Source: JACVRN01 sp036389255
GTDB lineage: Bacteria; Acidobacteriota; Blastocatellia; Pyrinomonadales; Pyrinomonadaceae
Direction: 5' to 3'
Assembly (NCBI GenBank): GCA_036389255.1
Contig: DASVQI010000006.1
Location: forward strand, 124,001-188,000
Length of the DNA: 64,000 bases
The notes beneath the pieces were generated by a model. It made no database searches. It saw only the letters and a program-made list of their open reading frames with translations, and was not told the origin of the DNA. The position numbers were made by a program, and so were the translations under genes. Numbering within the stretch: position 1 is the stretch's first letter; each line of letters opens with the position of its first letter. Below, piece after piece: positions 35,088-42,741 of this stretch.

Positions 35088-37289
35088 TTATCTTTGCGGG
35101 TAGAGCGGGCTCTTTGAGGAGAGGCGGCGCACGCCGTAGGGCATTACGTTCTCTCCCTGAACCATTACCTGCTCTTCGCTGGTGCTGGCTGAGCTTGGGT
35201 CAATCAGGTTCGATGCCCAGATTGCTTCGTTGGCAAAGCACCAATCGCCCATCACGACTCCGTCGCCCATGACCACACCGTCTGCTACCATCACGCCGTC
35301 GCCCATGACTACGCCTTCGGCAAGGATAACGCTGTCGCCCATCACGACTCCGTCACCCATGACCACGCCGTCGGCCACCATCACGCCGTCGCCCATGACG
35401 ACGCCAGTGCTGATGAGGCGGCTGGCCGCGTTCGAAGAGCCGTCCGAGAAGATGTAAGTTCCGTTCGCGGTCAGATAGCCGTCCGCCAGAACAAAGCCGG
35501 TCGTCAGCTTCCTTCCGTCAGGAAGCATAAAGCCGCCCGTCATCTTCAGCTTATCCGTGAACGCGATGCCTTCGACCCAGACGAGGCCGTTGTTGAGCGG
35601 CATGCTTTCGCCTGCTATCGCGGAGGTGACGCCGGAATTTTGGTAGGTCACTTTGGTATTGGTAATCAGATTGTCGCCGGGACGAGCCCTGTTCGCATCC
35701 TTGCGAATCGCTCTGGCGATGGTGACGGCGGCGCTCGTGTTCAATTCGCCAGCGCCTTCCGTAATCACTCGCTCAAAGTTGCTCATCTGTCCCGTCTGAA
35801 TCATGGACTCGTAGACGGGCAGTCGCTGCGCCGTTCGCATCAGAAGCGCTTTTACTATTCGGGGCGTGAGAGACGGATTGGCTTCGAGCATCAGGGCGGC
35901 TGTGCCGGAGACTGCCGGAGCGGCAAACGATGTCCCGCTCAGGATTTGATAGGTGCCGGTGGCCTTCGGCGTGTTCGTGCTGGTGTCGCCCGAAATCAGA
36001 CCGCCAATAAGACCGCCGCCGCCCGTTGAAGAATATGAATAGGTCGCATTCGGAGAAGAGACTGCGGTTTCGGCCGCGCCTATGCGATTGCCGGGAGCTA
36101 CGAGGTCAGGCTTCGCAAGGCCGTCAACGAGCGTAGGCCCGCGCGACGAGTAAGAAGCTACGGCATCGTCCGAGCGAACGTTGGTCTGCTGCGTGTTGAC
36201 CGCGCCGACCGTGATGACTTTGGGAGAGTTCGCGGGAGAGAGAATGCCGCCGTAGATTGTGCGGCCATTGGAATCCTTTCCCCAGTTTCCTGCGGCGACA
36301 ACGACGACGATGCCCGCGTCAACGGCTCTGCCGACTGCCTGACACAAGGGGTCTGTCTCAAAGCTCTGCGCGATGGCTGTGCCGAGCGAGAGATTCATGA
36401 CGCGAATGTTGTAGGTTGATTTGTTCTTGATGACCCAGTCAATTCCCGCTATCACGTTCGAGACTGACCCGAGCCCCTTTGAATTGAGCACGCGCACGTC
36501 CACCAGATTCGCGTTCGTGGCTATGCCGCCATAGGTCGGAGAGCCTGCGTTCTTCGCAGCGTAATCTTCGCTCGACTGGCCCGTTCCGGCTGCGACTCCG
36601 GCCGTGTGTGTGCCGTGGCCGTAAGCGTCGCGCGTCTCAGTCTCGCCCGTAAAGTTGACGCTCTTCTTGATGCGGTTATAGGTGGCGACATAGGATTGAG
36701 AGAAGAGGCCCGTGCCGAGAGTGCCGCCCGATTGCTGCCACTCGTAGCCCGCGAACTCCGCGGCGTCAGGCGGGCTGATGCCGCTATCCAGTATCGCTAT
36801 GCCGACCTTGTTGCCGCCGCCACTCGTAGCCAGAGCGTTGTTGTCTGCCGGAAGCACGCGGCTCGCGCCCGTTGAGATTTCAAGATGGCTCGTGTTGTTT
36901 GTTCCGAGCGAGCGCACAGGCTGATCCTGCGACATCCAAGAGATTTCGTCTCGCCCTTCAAGCTCGGACAATTTCTCTACGGGCACGTCGGCCACCATCA
37001 TTCCAAGCTCATCCATCTGGCCCTTGATGTTCGCGCCTGCGTTTTCGAGCATCGTTCGCGCACTCATGGCGTCGGCGCTGCTTTGAATGTTGAGGATGAC
37101 GCGCGCGCGCTCACCCGCGCCGGGCCGCGACTGCTGTGAACGCAGCCTGAGCGCCTCCGTCATCTTACCGGCGAGCCCGCGACGGCCGCGGCCTCCGCCC
37201 TGAGCTTTGGCTCCGGGCGACCATGTTCCTGCCATCGGGGACAAGAGAGACAGGATTAAAAGAGTGATTAAGGCAAATCTTCTGGGCAT
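35088..37289 (-). CDS. Secreted subtilisin-like serine protease (S8) with VMGDG repeats
   Basis: About 733 residues. A signal peptide (MPRRFALITLLILSLLSPMAG) is followed by an I9-like propeptide (RARVILNIQSSAD...MVADVPVEKLSEL). The S8 domain has catalytic Asp 168 (AILDSGI), His 225 (YGHGTHTAG) and Ser in GTSFAAPAVSG. A C-terminal segment contains a tandem run of hexa-residue units of VVMGDG type (coded by about 35236-35405). It ends in a short polar tail. ATG 37289 has AGGAG ten bases upstream, better than the longer frame to 37340. The repeats could form a small beta-solenoid; their role is unknown. Confidence 0.9.
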   Translation of the reverse strand: MPRRFALITLLILSLLSPMAGTWSPGAKAQGGGRGRRGLAGKMTEALRLRSQQSRPGAGERARVILNIQSSADAMSARTMLENAGANIKGQMDELGMMVADVPVEKLSELEGRDEISWMSQDQPVRSLGTNNTSHLEISTGASRVLPADNNALATSGGGNKVGIAILDSGISPPDAAEFAGYEWQQSGGTLGTGLFSQSYVATYNRIKKSVNFTGETETRDAYGHGTHTAGVAAGTGQSSEDYAAKNAGSPTYGGIATNANLVDVRVLNSKGLGSVSNVIAGIDWVIKNKSTYNIRVMNLSLGTAIAQSFETDPLCQAVGRAVDAGIVVVVAAGNWGKDSNGRTIYGGILSPANSPKVITVGAVNTQQTNVRSDDAVASYSSRGPTLVDGLAKPDLVAPGNRIGAAETAVSSPNATYSYSSTGGGGLIGGLISGDTSTNTPKATGTYQILSGTSFAAPAVSGTAALMLEANPSLTPRIVKALLMRTAQRLPVYESMIQTGQMSNFERVITEGAGELNTSAAVTIARAIRKDANRARPGDNLITNTKVTYQNSGVTSAIAGESMPLNNGLVWVEGIAFTDKLKMTGGFMLPDGRKLTTGFVLADGYLTANGTYIFSDGSSNAASRLISTGVVMGDGVMVADGVVMGDGVVMGDSVILAEGVVMGDGVMVADGVVMGDGVVMGDWCFANEAIWASNLIDPSSASTSEEQVMVQGENVMPYGVRRLSSKSPLYPQR
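35236..35405 (-). repeat. Tandem coding repeats in the subtilase C-terminus
   Basis: In-frame 18-base-like units (CGTCGCCCATGAC on the plus strand and variants) recur about nine times and code for VMGDGV, VMVADGV and VILAEGV units. A higher-order duplication is visible: the string from VMGDGVMVADG to VMGD occurs twice, separated by SVILAEG. Copy number may vary by slippage. Confidence 0.85.
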
Positions 37290-37762
37290 TAAACCGATAC
37301 TCCTAAAAGAGTGTTTCTGGAAACTAAATTCGCGCCGCAAATATCATCAAACGGGTAGACGGCGCTGATAACTTAACAAGACTCGTGCCAACTGTGGACG
37401 AGGGGTTAAATGGTTGAGTTTATTGGAAGTGAAGTGACCGACCTCGGACGCGGCGAGTCTATTTGACAGAAAAGCTGTCAAGCCCTTTCGGTCAGAAAGA
37501 AAAGGGCGAAAGCAGAAGTGAAGAAAGAGATGCCAACCTCTCATCCGGCACTTTCATCTTTCGCCTTTTTACTTTTATCTTTCTTCTGCGTAGAATCCAA
37601 AAGAGCGAAACTTCCCGGTTTGTTCAATAGATTTTGGGAAACGGAGCGTGCCGCGCCCTTCCGCGCACGGCATCTACTGCGGAGCCGCTCTCTTCTCTTT
37701 ATGCGAGCGCCACGCCGATGATTTGAAAGAAGATTTTGTCAGACCAGCCCACGAGTTCATAC
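37290..37762. repeat. Divergent intergenic region with imperfect GAAAGAT-word hairpin
   Basis: About 470 bases between the subtilase and rhomboid genes. Bases about 37490-37585 hold an imperfect hairpin: GAAAGAA-AAGGGCG-AAAGCAG words on the left face CTTTCATCTTTCGCC and CTTTTATCTTTCTTCTGC on the right. A small perfect inverted repeat TTGACAG/CTGTCAA lies at about 37463-37481. No reading frame is convincing. Promoters for both flanking genes should lie here. Confidence 0.5.
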
Positions 37763-39142
37763 ATGGAGCGACCGAGCATGTGTCGCAACTGCGGCGCAAT
37801 CGTCGGCGCGGGCGAGACTGTTTGCCCGCAGTGCGGCGTTCCCTTGGCCGGGGCGGCAGCTAACGTAGAAATGCGCCGCCCCGTTTACGACCGCGAAGCC
37901 ATGCGCTTTGCCCGCGCTGTGCTCACACGCCCATACAATTTCACGATTCTCTTTCTCGTAGCCAACCTCTTCGTCTTCCTGCTCATGTGGAGCTCGAGCG
38001 GGATGCAGGGGAGCGCCCTGTGGGCTTTCCCCCATTCGGTGCTGGACGGCTACGGAGCCAAGCGCAACTATTTAATCAACGCGAGCGGCGAGTGGTGGCG
38101 CTTTGTCACGCCCGTCTTTATCCACGTCAACCTGCCGCACATTCTGGTCAACATGTGGAGCCTCTGGGTCGTAGGCCCTTACGTTGAGAAGCTATACGGC
38201 TCTGCGAAGTTCGTCTTCTTCTGGGTGCTGACGGGCGTCTGCGGAGTGGTTGCCAGCTACCTGACCGTGCAGCCACAGATGCACGTCAACTCCGTCGGCA
38301 GGTTCCTCTTCAAGACCATGGACGACCCTTCGGCCGGGGCTTCGGGCGCGCTCTTCGGGATGGTTGGAGTGCTTTTTGTCTTTGGCATAAAGTTCCGGCG
38401 CGAACTGCCTGAAGGCTTCAAGCGAGCCTTCGGCACAGGGCTGCTGCCTATGATTATGATGAATCTTTTCATAGGCTATCTGGGGCGCGGCTTCATAGAC
38501 AACGCGGCGCACCTCGGCGGGTTCTTTTCCGGCGCGCTCGTGGCGCTCTTTGTCAGCTACAAACGGCCGGGCGAGCGCGCAAGCGTTGCCGTCATCTGGC
38601 ACGTGCTGCAACTGGCGGCGCTGGCGCTCGTGGTCGTAAGCTTCCTGATGGTGGCGCTGCATTTTCCCAAAGGCTTTCCTCTCGATAAAGAGAGCAACGC
38701 GGCTTCGACAGAGCGGGAAGCCCAGACAAAGCAGGAAGCCGAGACGGACATCAGCGCCTACCTCAACGCCACCAACGAAGGCGAGGCTGTTTTCATAAAC
38801 GCTTTTAATAGCGGCGACTTGAAGGGCGTAGACAAGGCCGTCGAACAGCTTAAGGATGTATCGTCGCCCGACGAGGCGGCCAATTCGCTTCGCATGGAGC
38901 TTGTCTCGCTCCTTGAACGCTTGCGAAAACTGCAAGCGGCTGAAGGCAAGCCGGGCAATGCCGCTTCGACGGCCGAGCGCGAAAAGCTCAAGGACGATTT
39001 TAAGGCGTGGGAGAATAATCACATTCGCTGGGCCAAAGAGAACCAAAAGAAGTATGGGCTCAAGATTGACGAGGGTCAGGAGAATAATGAAACTCCCCCT
39101 CAACAGAACGGCTCTAATAACAATCGCACAACTAAAGATTAG
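37763..39142 (+). CDS. Rhomboid-family intramembrane serine protease with zinc ribbon
   Basis: About 459 residues. The N-terminal zinc ribbon (CRNCGAIVGAGETVCPQCG) is followed by six or seven membrane helices of the rhomboid fold. The catalytic Ser is in GASGALFG (residue 194 from this start) and His in NAAHLGG (residue 250), and HVNLPHILVNMWSLWVVG is the family L1/TM2 motif. The C-terminal 150 residues are soluble and helical, with Asn/Gln-rich ending. It cleaves membrane proteins within the bilayer; the substrate is unknown. A TTG at 37736 would lengthen the frame by nine codons. The dehydrogenase gene begins 15 bases after the stop. Confidence 0.9.
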   Translation: MERPSMCRNCGAIVGAGETVCPQCGVPLAGAAANVEMRRPVYDREAMRFARAVLTRPYNFTILFLVANLFVFLLMWSSSGMQGSALWAFPHSVLDGYGAKRNYLINASGEWWRFVTPVFIHVNLPHILVNMWSLWVVGPYVEKLYGSAKFVFFWVLTGVCGVVASYLTVQPQMHVNSVGRFLFKTMDDPSAGASGALFGMVGVLFVFGIKFRRELPEGFKRAFGTGLLPMIMMNLFIGYLGRGFIDNAAHLGGFFSGALVALFVSYKRPGERASVAVIWHVLQLAALALVVVSFLMVALHFPKGFPLDKESNAASTEREAQTKQEAETDISAYLNATNEGEAVFINAFNSGDLKGVDKAVEQLKDVSSPDEAANSLRMELVSLLERLRKLQAAEGKPGNAASTAEREKLKDDFKAWENNHIRWAKENQKKYGLKIDEGQENNETPPQQNGSNNNRTTKD

Positions 39143-39157
39143 GAGAAGAGAGTAGAG

Positions 39158-40051
39158 ATGGACATCAAGAAAGTGGGCGTGCTCGGCTGCGGCCTGATGG
39201 GTTCCGGCATAGCGCAGACCGCCGCCACGGCAGGTTTCGACGTAGTGGTGCGCGAAGTCTCCGAAGAGCTTTGCGAGAGAGGCTTCGGCGGCATAGATAA
39301 ATCGCTCGCCAGATTCGCGGAGAAGGGAAGTATAACGGCCGAGCAGCAGAAGGAGATTCGCGGGCGCATGACCGGCACGACCCGTCTGGAAGACCTCTCC
39401 GACTGCGACATCATCATCGAAGCGATAATTGAGAACCTTGATATCAAGCGCGACACTTACAGGCAACTGGACGAGCTGTGCAAGCCCGAGACGATTCTTG
39501 CCTCCAACACTTCCTCGCTTTCAATCACAGAGATGATGACGGCCACATCGGCCGAAAGACAGCGACGCTTCATAGGCATGCACTTCTTCAATCCCGTCCC
39601 GCTCATGAAGCTGGTGGAAGTCGTTCGCACCATCCTGACGGACGAAGCCGTCTACGAGCGCGCGGTCGAGTTTGGACGACAACTGGGCAAGGTGCCCGTG
39701 CGAACGAGCGACAAGACGGGCTTCATCGTCAACAGGCTGCTAGTGCCTTACATGCTGGACGCCGTGCGCGCGCTGGAAGAGGGCGTGGGCTCAATCGTAG
39801 ACATTGATAACGCTATGAAGCTTGGCTGCGGCTATCCGATGGGGCCGTTCACTCTGGGCGACTTCGTGGGGCTGGACACGACCTACTACATAGCAGAGAT
39901 TATGTTCAACGAGTTCCGCGAAAAGCGATTTGCTCCGCCGCCGCTTCTCAAGCGAATGGTGCTCGCCGGTCTTTACGGTCGTAAGTCAGGCCGTGGCTTC
40001 TACGACTACACCAAAGACCCCAAGAACCCCACACCGATGAACCTGCTCTAA
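39158..40051 (+). CDS. 3-hydroxyacyl-CoA (3-hydroxybutyryl-CoA) dehydrogenase
   Basis: 297 residues, single-function. The N-terminal Rossmann fold has GVLGCGLMGSGIA and binds NAD. The catalytic His is in MHFFNPVPLMKLVEV, and a conserved Asn and Glu lie nearby (ASNTSSLSITE, EAIIEN). The C-terminal helical domain holds GFIVNRLLVPYMLDA and DFVGLDTTYYI. It oxidises or reduces 3-hydroxyacyl-CoA, either in beta-oxidation or in butyrate/PHB-type metabolism. ATG 39158 has AGGAGAAGAG upstream. It sits directly before an enoyl-CoA hydratase gene, so both catalyse consecutive steps. Confidence 0.95.
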   Translation: MDIKKVGVLGCGLMGSGIAQTAATAGFDVVVREVSEELCERGFGGIDKSLARFAEKGSITAEQQKEIRGRMTGTTRLEDLSDCDIIIEAIIENLDIKRDTYRQLDELCKPETILASNTSSLSITEMMTATSAERQRRFIGMHFFNPVPLMKLVEVVRTILTDEAVYERAVEFGRQLGKVPVRTSDKTGFIVNRLLVPYMLDAVRALEEGVGSIVDIDNAMKLGCGYPMGPFTLGDFVGLDTTYYIAEIMFNEFREKRFAPPPLLKRMVLAGLYGRKSGRGFYDYTKDPKNPTPMNLL

Positions 40052-40052
40052 A

Positions 40053-40138
40053 AGTCCAGAGAGTCTGGAGAGTCCCGAGAGTCTATAGAGAAGAACGTTT
40101 TTGACTCTCCGGACTCTATAGACTCTCTAGACTCTCTT
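40053..40138. repeat. Word-iterated hairpin, GAGAGTC family
   Basis: GAGAGTCTG, GAGAGTCCC and GAGAGTCTA units on the left face the same words on the minus strand at 40104-40136, around a loop AGAAGAACGTTTTT. Unlike the others, the period here is about nine bases. It fills the gap between the dehydrogenase and hydratase genes and runs right up to the hydratase ATG, leaving no room for an ordinary Shine-Dalgarno sequence. Confidence 0.88.
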
Positions 40139-40912
40139 ATGCTTGTCACTTATGAAGCGCTTGATTCCGTGGCCTTAGTCCGGCTCAACAGGCCGGAGAA
40201 GCTGAATGCTCTGACGGGCGGGATGCTGGACGAACTGCGGCTGGTGTTTGAGCGCATAAGGGGCGAAAACGAGTTGCGCGCCGTCATCCTCACGGGTGCC
40301 GGAGAGCGTGCTTTCAGCGCCGGGACGGACATAGCGGAGTTGCAGCAGCTTGACGAGGCGGGCGCACGGCGGGCCTCTCTGCGCGGTCAAGGTGTGTGCG
40401 AGCGTATAGAGAGATGCCCCGTGCCTGTTATCGCTGCCGTCAACGGCCTAGCGGCTGGCGGAGGTTGCGAGCTTGCGCTTGCGTGTCACATAAGGCTCGC
40501 TTCCAACACGGCCGAGTTCAGTCTGCCGGAGACGAAGCTGGGGATGATTCCGGCGTATGGGGGGACGCAGCGCACCCCGCGCGCTATTGGAACCGGCCGC
40601 GCGCTCGAATTGATGCTCACGGGCAGAAAGCTTTCGGCCAGTGACGCCCTGCGTCTCGGCTTAGTCAATCGCATCGTGGAGCCTTCGGAGCTTCTAACTG
40701 AAGCGCAGGCGCTTGCGCGCACAATCGCGGGCCTAGCTCCACTGGCCATACGCGCCTGCTTGGAAGCCGTCACGCGCGGCCTTGAGCTTCCGCTCGAACA
40801 GGGTTTGGAGCTTGAAGCCGAACTCTTCAGCCGTCTCTTCGCCACCGAAGACGTGCGCGAAGGCACGAGCGCCTTCCTTGAAAAACGCTCTCCCGTCTTC
40901 AAAGGCAAGTAG
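40139..40912 (+). CDS. Enoyl-CoA hydratase/isomerase
   Basis: 257 residues with the crotonase fold. It has the oxyanion-hole segments AFSAGTDIAEL and AAVNGLAAGGGCELALACHIRLA, then the two glutamates of true hydratases, in SLPETKLGMIP and GRALELMLTG. It therefore probably hydrates trans-2-enoyl-CoA to 3-hydroxyacyl-CoA, feeding the dehydrogenase encoded upstream. The start is ATG 40139 at the very edge of the GAGAGTC hairpin. The C-terminal region (FLEKRSPVFKGK) is typical of the family. Confidence 0.94.
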   Translation: MLVTYEALDSVALVRLNRPEKLNALTGGMLDELRLVFERIRGENELRAVILTGAGERAFSAGTDIAELQQLDEAGARRASLRGQGVCERIERCPVPVIAAVNGLAAGGGCELALACHIRLASNTAEFSLPETKLGMIPAYGGTQRTPRAIGTGRALELMLTGRKLSASDALRLGLVNRIVEPSELLTEAQALARTIAGLAPLAIRACLEAVTRGLELPLEQGLELEAELFSRLFATEDVREGTSAFLEKRSPVFKGK

Positions 40913-41053
40913 ATTGCCTCCCCCTGCGCTGAGGCGCACAATCATTATTCTTCGTTCTCTTTTCCTCTCAGCTTGTCACTCGCGCTTGGCTTCACTATAC
41001 TTCCTTCGATTTCACAAATCGCTCTACAGAAAATCTTGGAGAGAAGCTTTCAG

Positions 41054-41533
41054 TTGCAGCCGGTCACTCATCAGGGACGCTTGAGCGCCGAAGGGTTTCG
41101 CTTCGCAGTCGTCGCCAGCCGTTGGAACAACTTTCTGACGGCGCGGCTGGTCGAAGGTGCGCTCGATGCGCTTGAGCGCCTCGGCGCTGATGAAAAAGCC
41201 GTAGAAGTCTTCAAGGTTCCGGGCTCGTGGGAGATTCCGCTCATGGCCCACAAGCTAGCGTCGTCAGGGCGCTGGGACGCAATCATCTGTCTGGGCACAA
41301 TCATACGCGGCGACACTCCGCACTTCGATTACGTCGCGGCGGAAGCAGCCAAGGGGATTGCGCACGCGGGGATGGAGACGGGCGTGCCCGTGCTGTTCGG
41401 CATAGTCACTGCGGACACGCTCGAACAGGCCATAGATAGAGCCGGAGTGAAAGCAGGCAACAAGGGGTTCGAAGCCGCCATGTCGGCTGTCGAGTTGGTA
41501 AATCTTTACAAAGCAGTGGCGGGCGACAAGTGA
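41054..41533 (+). CDS. ribH: 6,7-dimethyl-8-ribityllumazine synthase RibH
   Basis: About 159 residues. It condenses 5-amino-6-ribitylaminouracil with dihydroxybutanone phosphate, the penultimate step of riboflavin synthesis. Motifs: VVASRWNNFLTARLVEGA, FKVPGSWEIPL, CLGTIIRGDTPHFDYV (with the catalytic His) and VLFGIVTADTLEQA. A longer frame opens at 40973, but its extra 27 residues are hydrophobic and atypical. TTG 41054 with GGAGAG ten bases upstream gives the normal length. nusB follows, the usual ribH-nusB pair. The stop codon lies in a heptamer repeat (GACAAGT-GACGAGT). Confidence 0.94.
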   Translation: MQPVTHQGRLSAEGFRFAVVASRWNNFLTARLVEGALDALERLGADEKAVEVFKVPGSWEIPLMAHKLASSGRWDAIICLGTIIRGDTPHFDYVAAEAAKGIAHAGMETGVPVLFGIVTADTLEQAIDRAGVKAGNKGFEAAMSAVELVNLYKAVAGDK

Positions 41534-41597
41534 CGAGTGACAAGCTAAAGCTTGTTCTTATCTCGACACCTGTTGCTCCTCACTTATCACTGGTGTT
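41525..41597. repeat. Heptamer hairpin, GACGAGT family
   Basis: GACAAGT (41525-41531), GACGAGT (41532-41538) and GACAAGC (41539-41545) form the left arm. CTCCTCACTTATCACT (about 41577-41592) is the imperfect right arm. The loop contains AAGCTAAAGCTT. It fills the ribH-nusB gap and contains the ribH stop codon. Confidence 0.7.
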
Positions 41598-41599
41598 TT

Positions 41600-42115
41600 A
41601 TGGGGTCGAGGCGTAAGGCGCGCGAGAGCGCCTTGCAAATGCTCTTTGCGGCGGACGTTTCAAAGACGCGCGTGGACGAGCTTGTGCGCACCTACTGGTC
41701 TGAGCTGGGTGATGCAGACGTGACTCCCGCCGCGCAGGAATTCGCTACCCGTCTGGCGACCGGCACGCTCTCGAGGGTGGAAGCTCTGGACGAGCGCATA
41801 CGCTCGCGCGCAGAGCACTGGCGCATCTCGCGTATGGCGATTGTAGACCGCAACATTCTTCGCCTTGCCGTCTACGAATTCCTGCACGAGCCCACGCCCA
41901 GAACGGTCGCCATCAACGAGGCGCTTGAGATTGCACGCCGCTTCTCCACCTACGAGGCGACGCAGTTCATAAACGGAATCCTTGACGCCATCAAGCGCGA
42001 CTTGGATGAAGAACAGCCACAGCAAGCGGTAGATTCGCTGGATGCTGAAGAACAGGGCGTAGACGACCAACCGGCTGATGAGCAATCGGCAGACGAGCAA
42101 TCGGCTTCGGCCTGA
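41600..42115 (+). CDS. nusB: Transcription antitermination protein NusB
   Basis: About 171 residues. The all-helical NusB core starts with GSRRKARESALQMLFAAD and ends with YEATQFINGILDAIKRDL; AIVDRNILRLAVYEFL and PRTVAINEALEIARRF lie between. With NusE/S10 it binds boxA RNA in rRNA antitermination. The long frame from 41552 only adds a translated repeat; ATG 41600 fits the family. The acidic tail (EEQPQQAVDSLDAEEQGVDD and repeats of DEQSA) is an extension of about 35 residues with a short internal repetition. Confidence 0.95.
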   Translation: MGSRRKARESALQMLFAADVSKTRVDELVRTYWSELGDADVTPAAQEFATRLATGTLSRVEALDERIRSRAEHWRISRMAIVDRNILRLAVYEFLHEPTPRTVAINEALEIARRFSTYEATQFINGILDAIKRDLDEEQPQQAVDSLDAEEQGVDDQPADEQSADEQSASA

Positions 42116-42291
42116 GCCCTCCCACACAGACAGATTATTCAACTCTAAGTGAAAAACTCCGTGTGGCGCGCTTTTTGTGAAACGGCCCTTGCGCGCGTGT
42201 ACGGACTCCCTCGAAGACCTCGCACGAAGAGCCCGCCTTTATAGCGCTCTCTAGCGCAAGAGCGGGCAGACCATCCGTCTGGAAAGGGAAG

Positions 42292-42666
42292 ATGAAGCGA
42301 ATACTCGTAGCAGACGATTCGGGCGCAACCCGCGCACTGATTGCGGCGGCGCTCGCCGAGCTTAAGAATGTTCAGGTCGAGCGAGTCTCTACAGGCATAG
42401 AAGCCCTCAAGATGCTCAGCACTACACACGTTGACCTTGTGCTGACGGACGTTCACATGCCGGAGATAAACGGCCTCGAGCTGGTGCGCTTCATCAAATC
42501 TGACGAACGTTTACGTTCTATTCCCGTCATAGTCATCTCGACGGAGGCTGCGGAAGACAACCGCCAGCGCGCCCTCTCGCAAGGCGCGGACGACTACCTG
42601 CCGAAACCCTTCACCGCCGCGCAGCTACAGCACACCATCAGCAGGCATCTGGTCAATAGCAAATAG
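42292..42666 (+). CDS. CheY-like single-domain response regulator
   Basis: 124 residues, one receiver domain. The acidic pair D8-D9 (VADDSGATR), phospho-acceptor D53 (LVLTDVHMPEING), the T/S switch (VIVIST) and the lysine in YLPKPF are all present. There is no output domain. It stands directly before cheA, so it is the likely phosphoryl acceptor for the chemosensory kinase. AAGGGAAG precedes ATG 42292. Its last codons merge into the GGTSAAT-word repeat. Confidence 0.93.
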   Translation: MKRILVADDSGATRALIAAALAELKNVQVERVSTGIEALKMLSTTHVDLVLTDVHMPEINGLELVRFIKSDERLRSIPVIVISTEAAEDNRQRALSQGADDYLPKPFTAAQLQHTISRHLVNSK

Positions 42667-42738
42667 TAGACGGTGAATAGAAAGAAGCCTTCTTCTATTT
42701 ACCATTTACCATTTACCATTTACCATTTACCATTCGTG
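42656..42738. repeat. Heptamer repeat/hairpin, ATTTACC family
   Basis: Five perfect tandem copies of ATTTACC occupy 42697-42731, followed by ATTCGTG. On the left side the complementary word GGTSAAT occurs at least twice (near 42652 and 42672), giving an imperfect hairpin with AGAAAGAAG/CTTCTTCT at its tip. It fills the cheY-cheA gap and ends 3 bases before the likely cheA ATG. Confidence 0.85.
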
Positions 42739-42741
42739 TAT

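Noticed and set aside
35236..35405. Regular repeats as a CRISPR array
   Set aside because: Repeats are contiguous, in frame and encode the subtilase C-terminus; no unique spacers.
42697..42731. ATTTACC x5 as a CRISPR-like or VNTR-only locus
   Set aside because: No spacers and period is only seven bases; it is one arm of a word-iterated hairpin.
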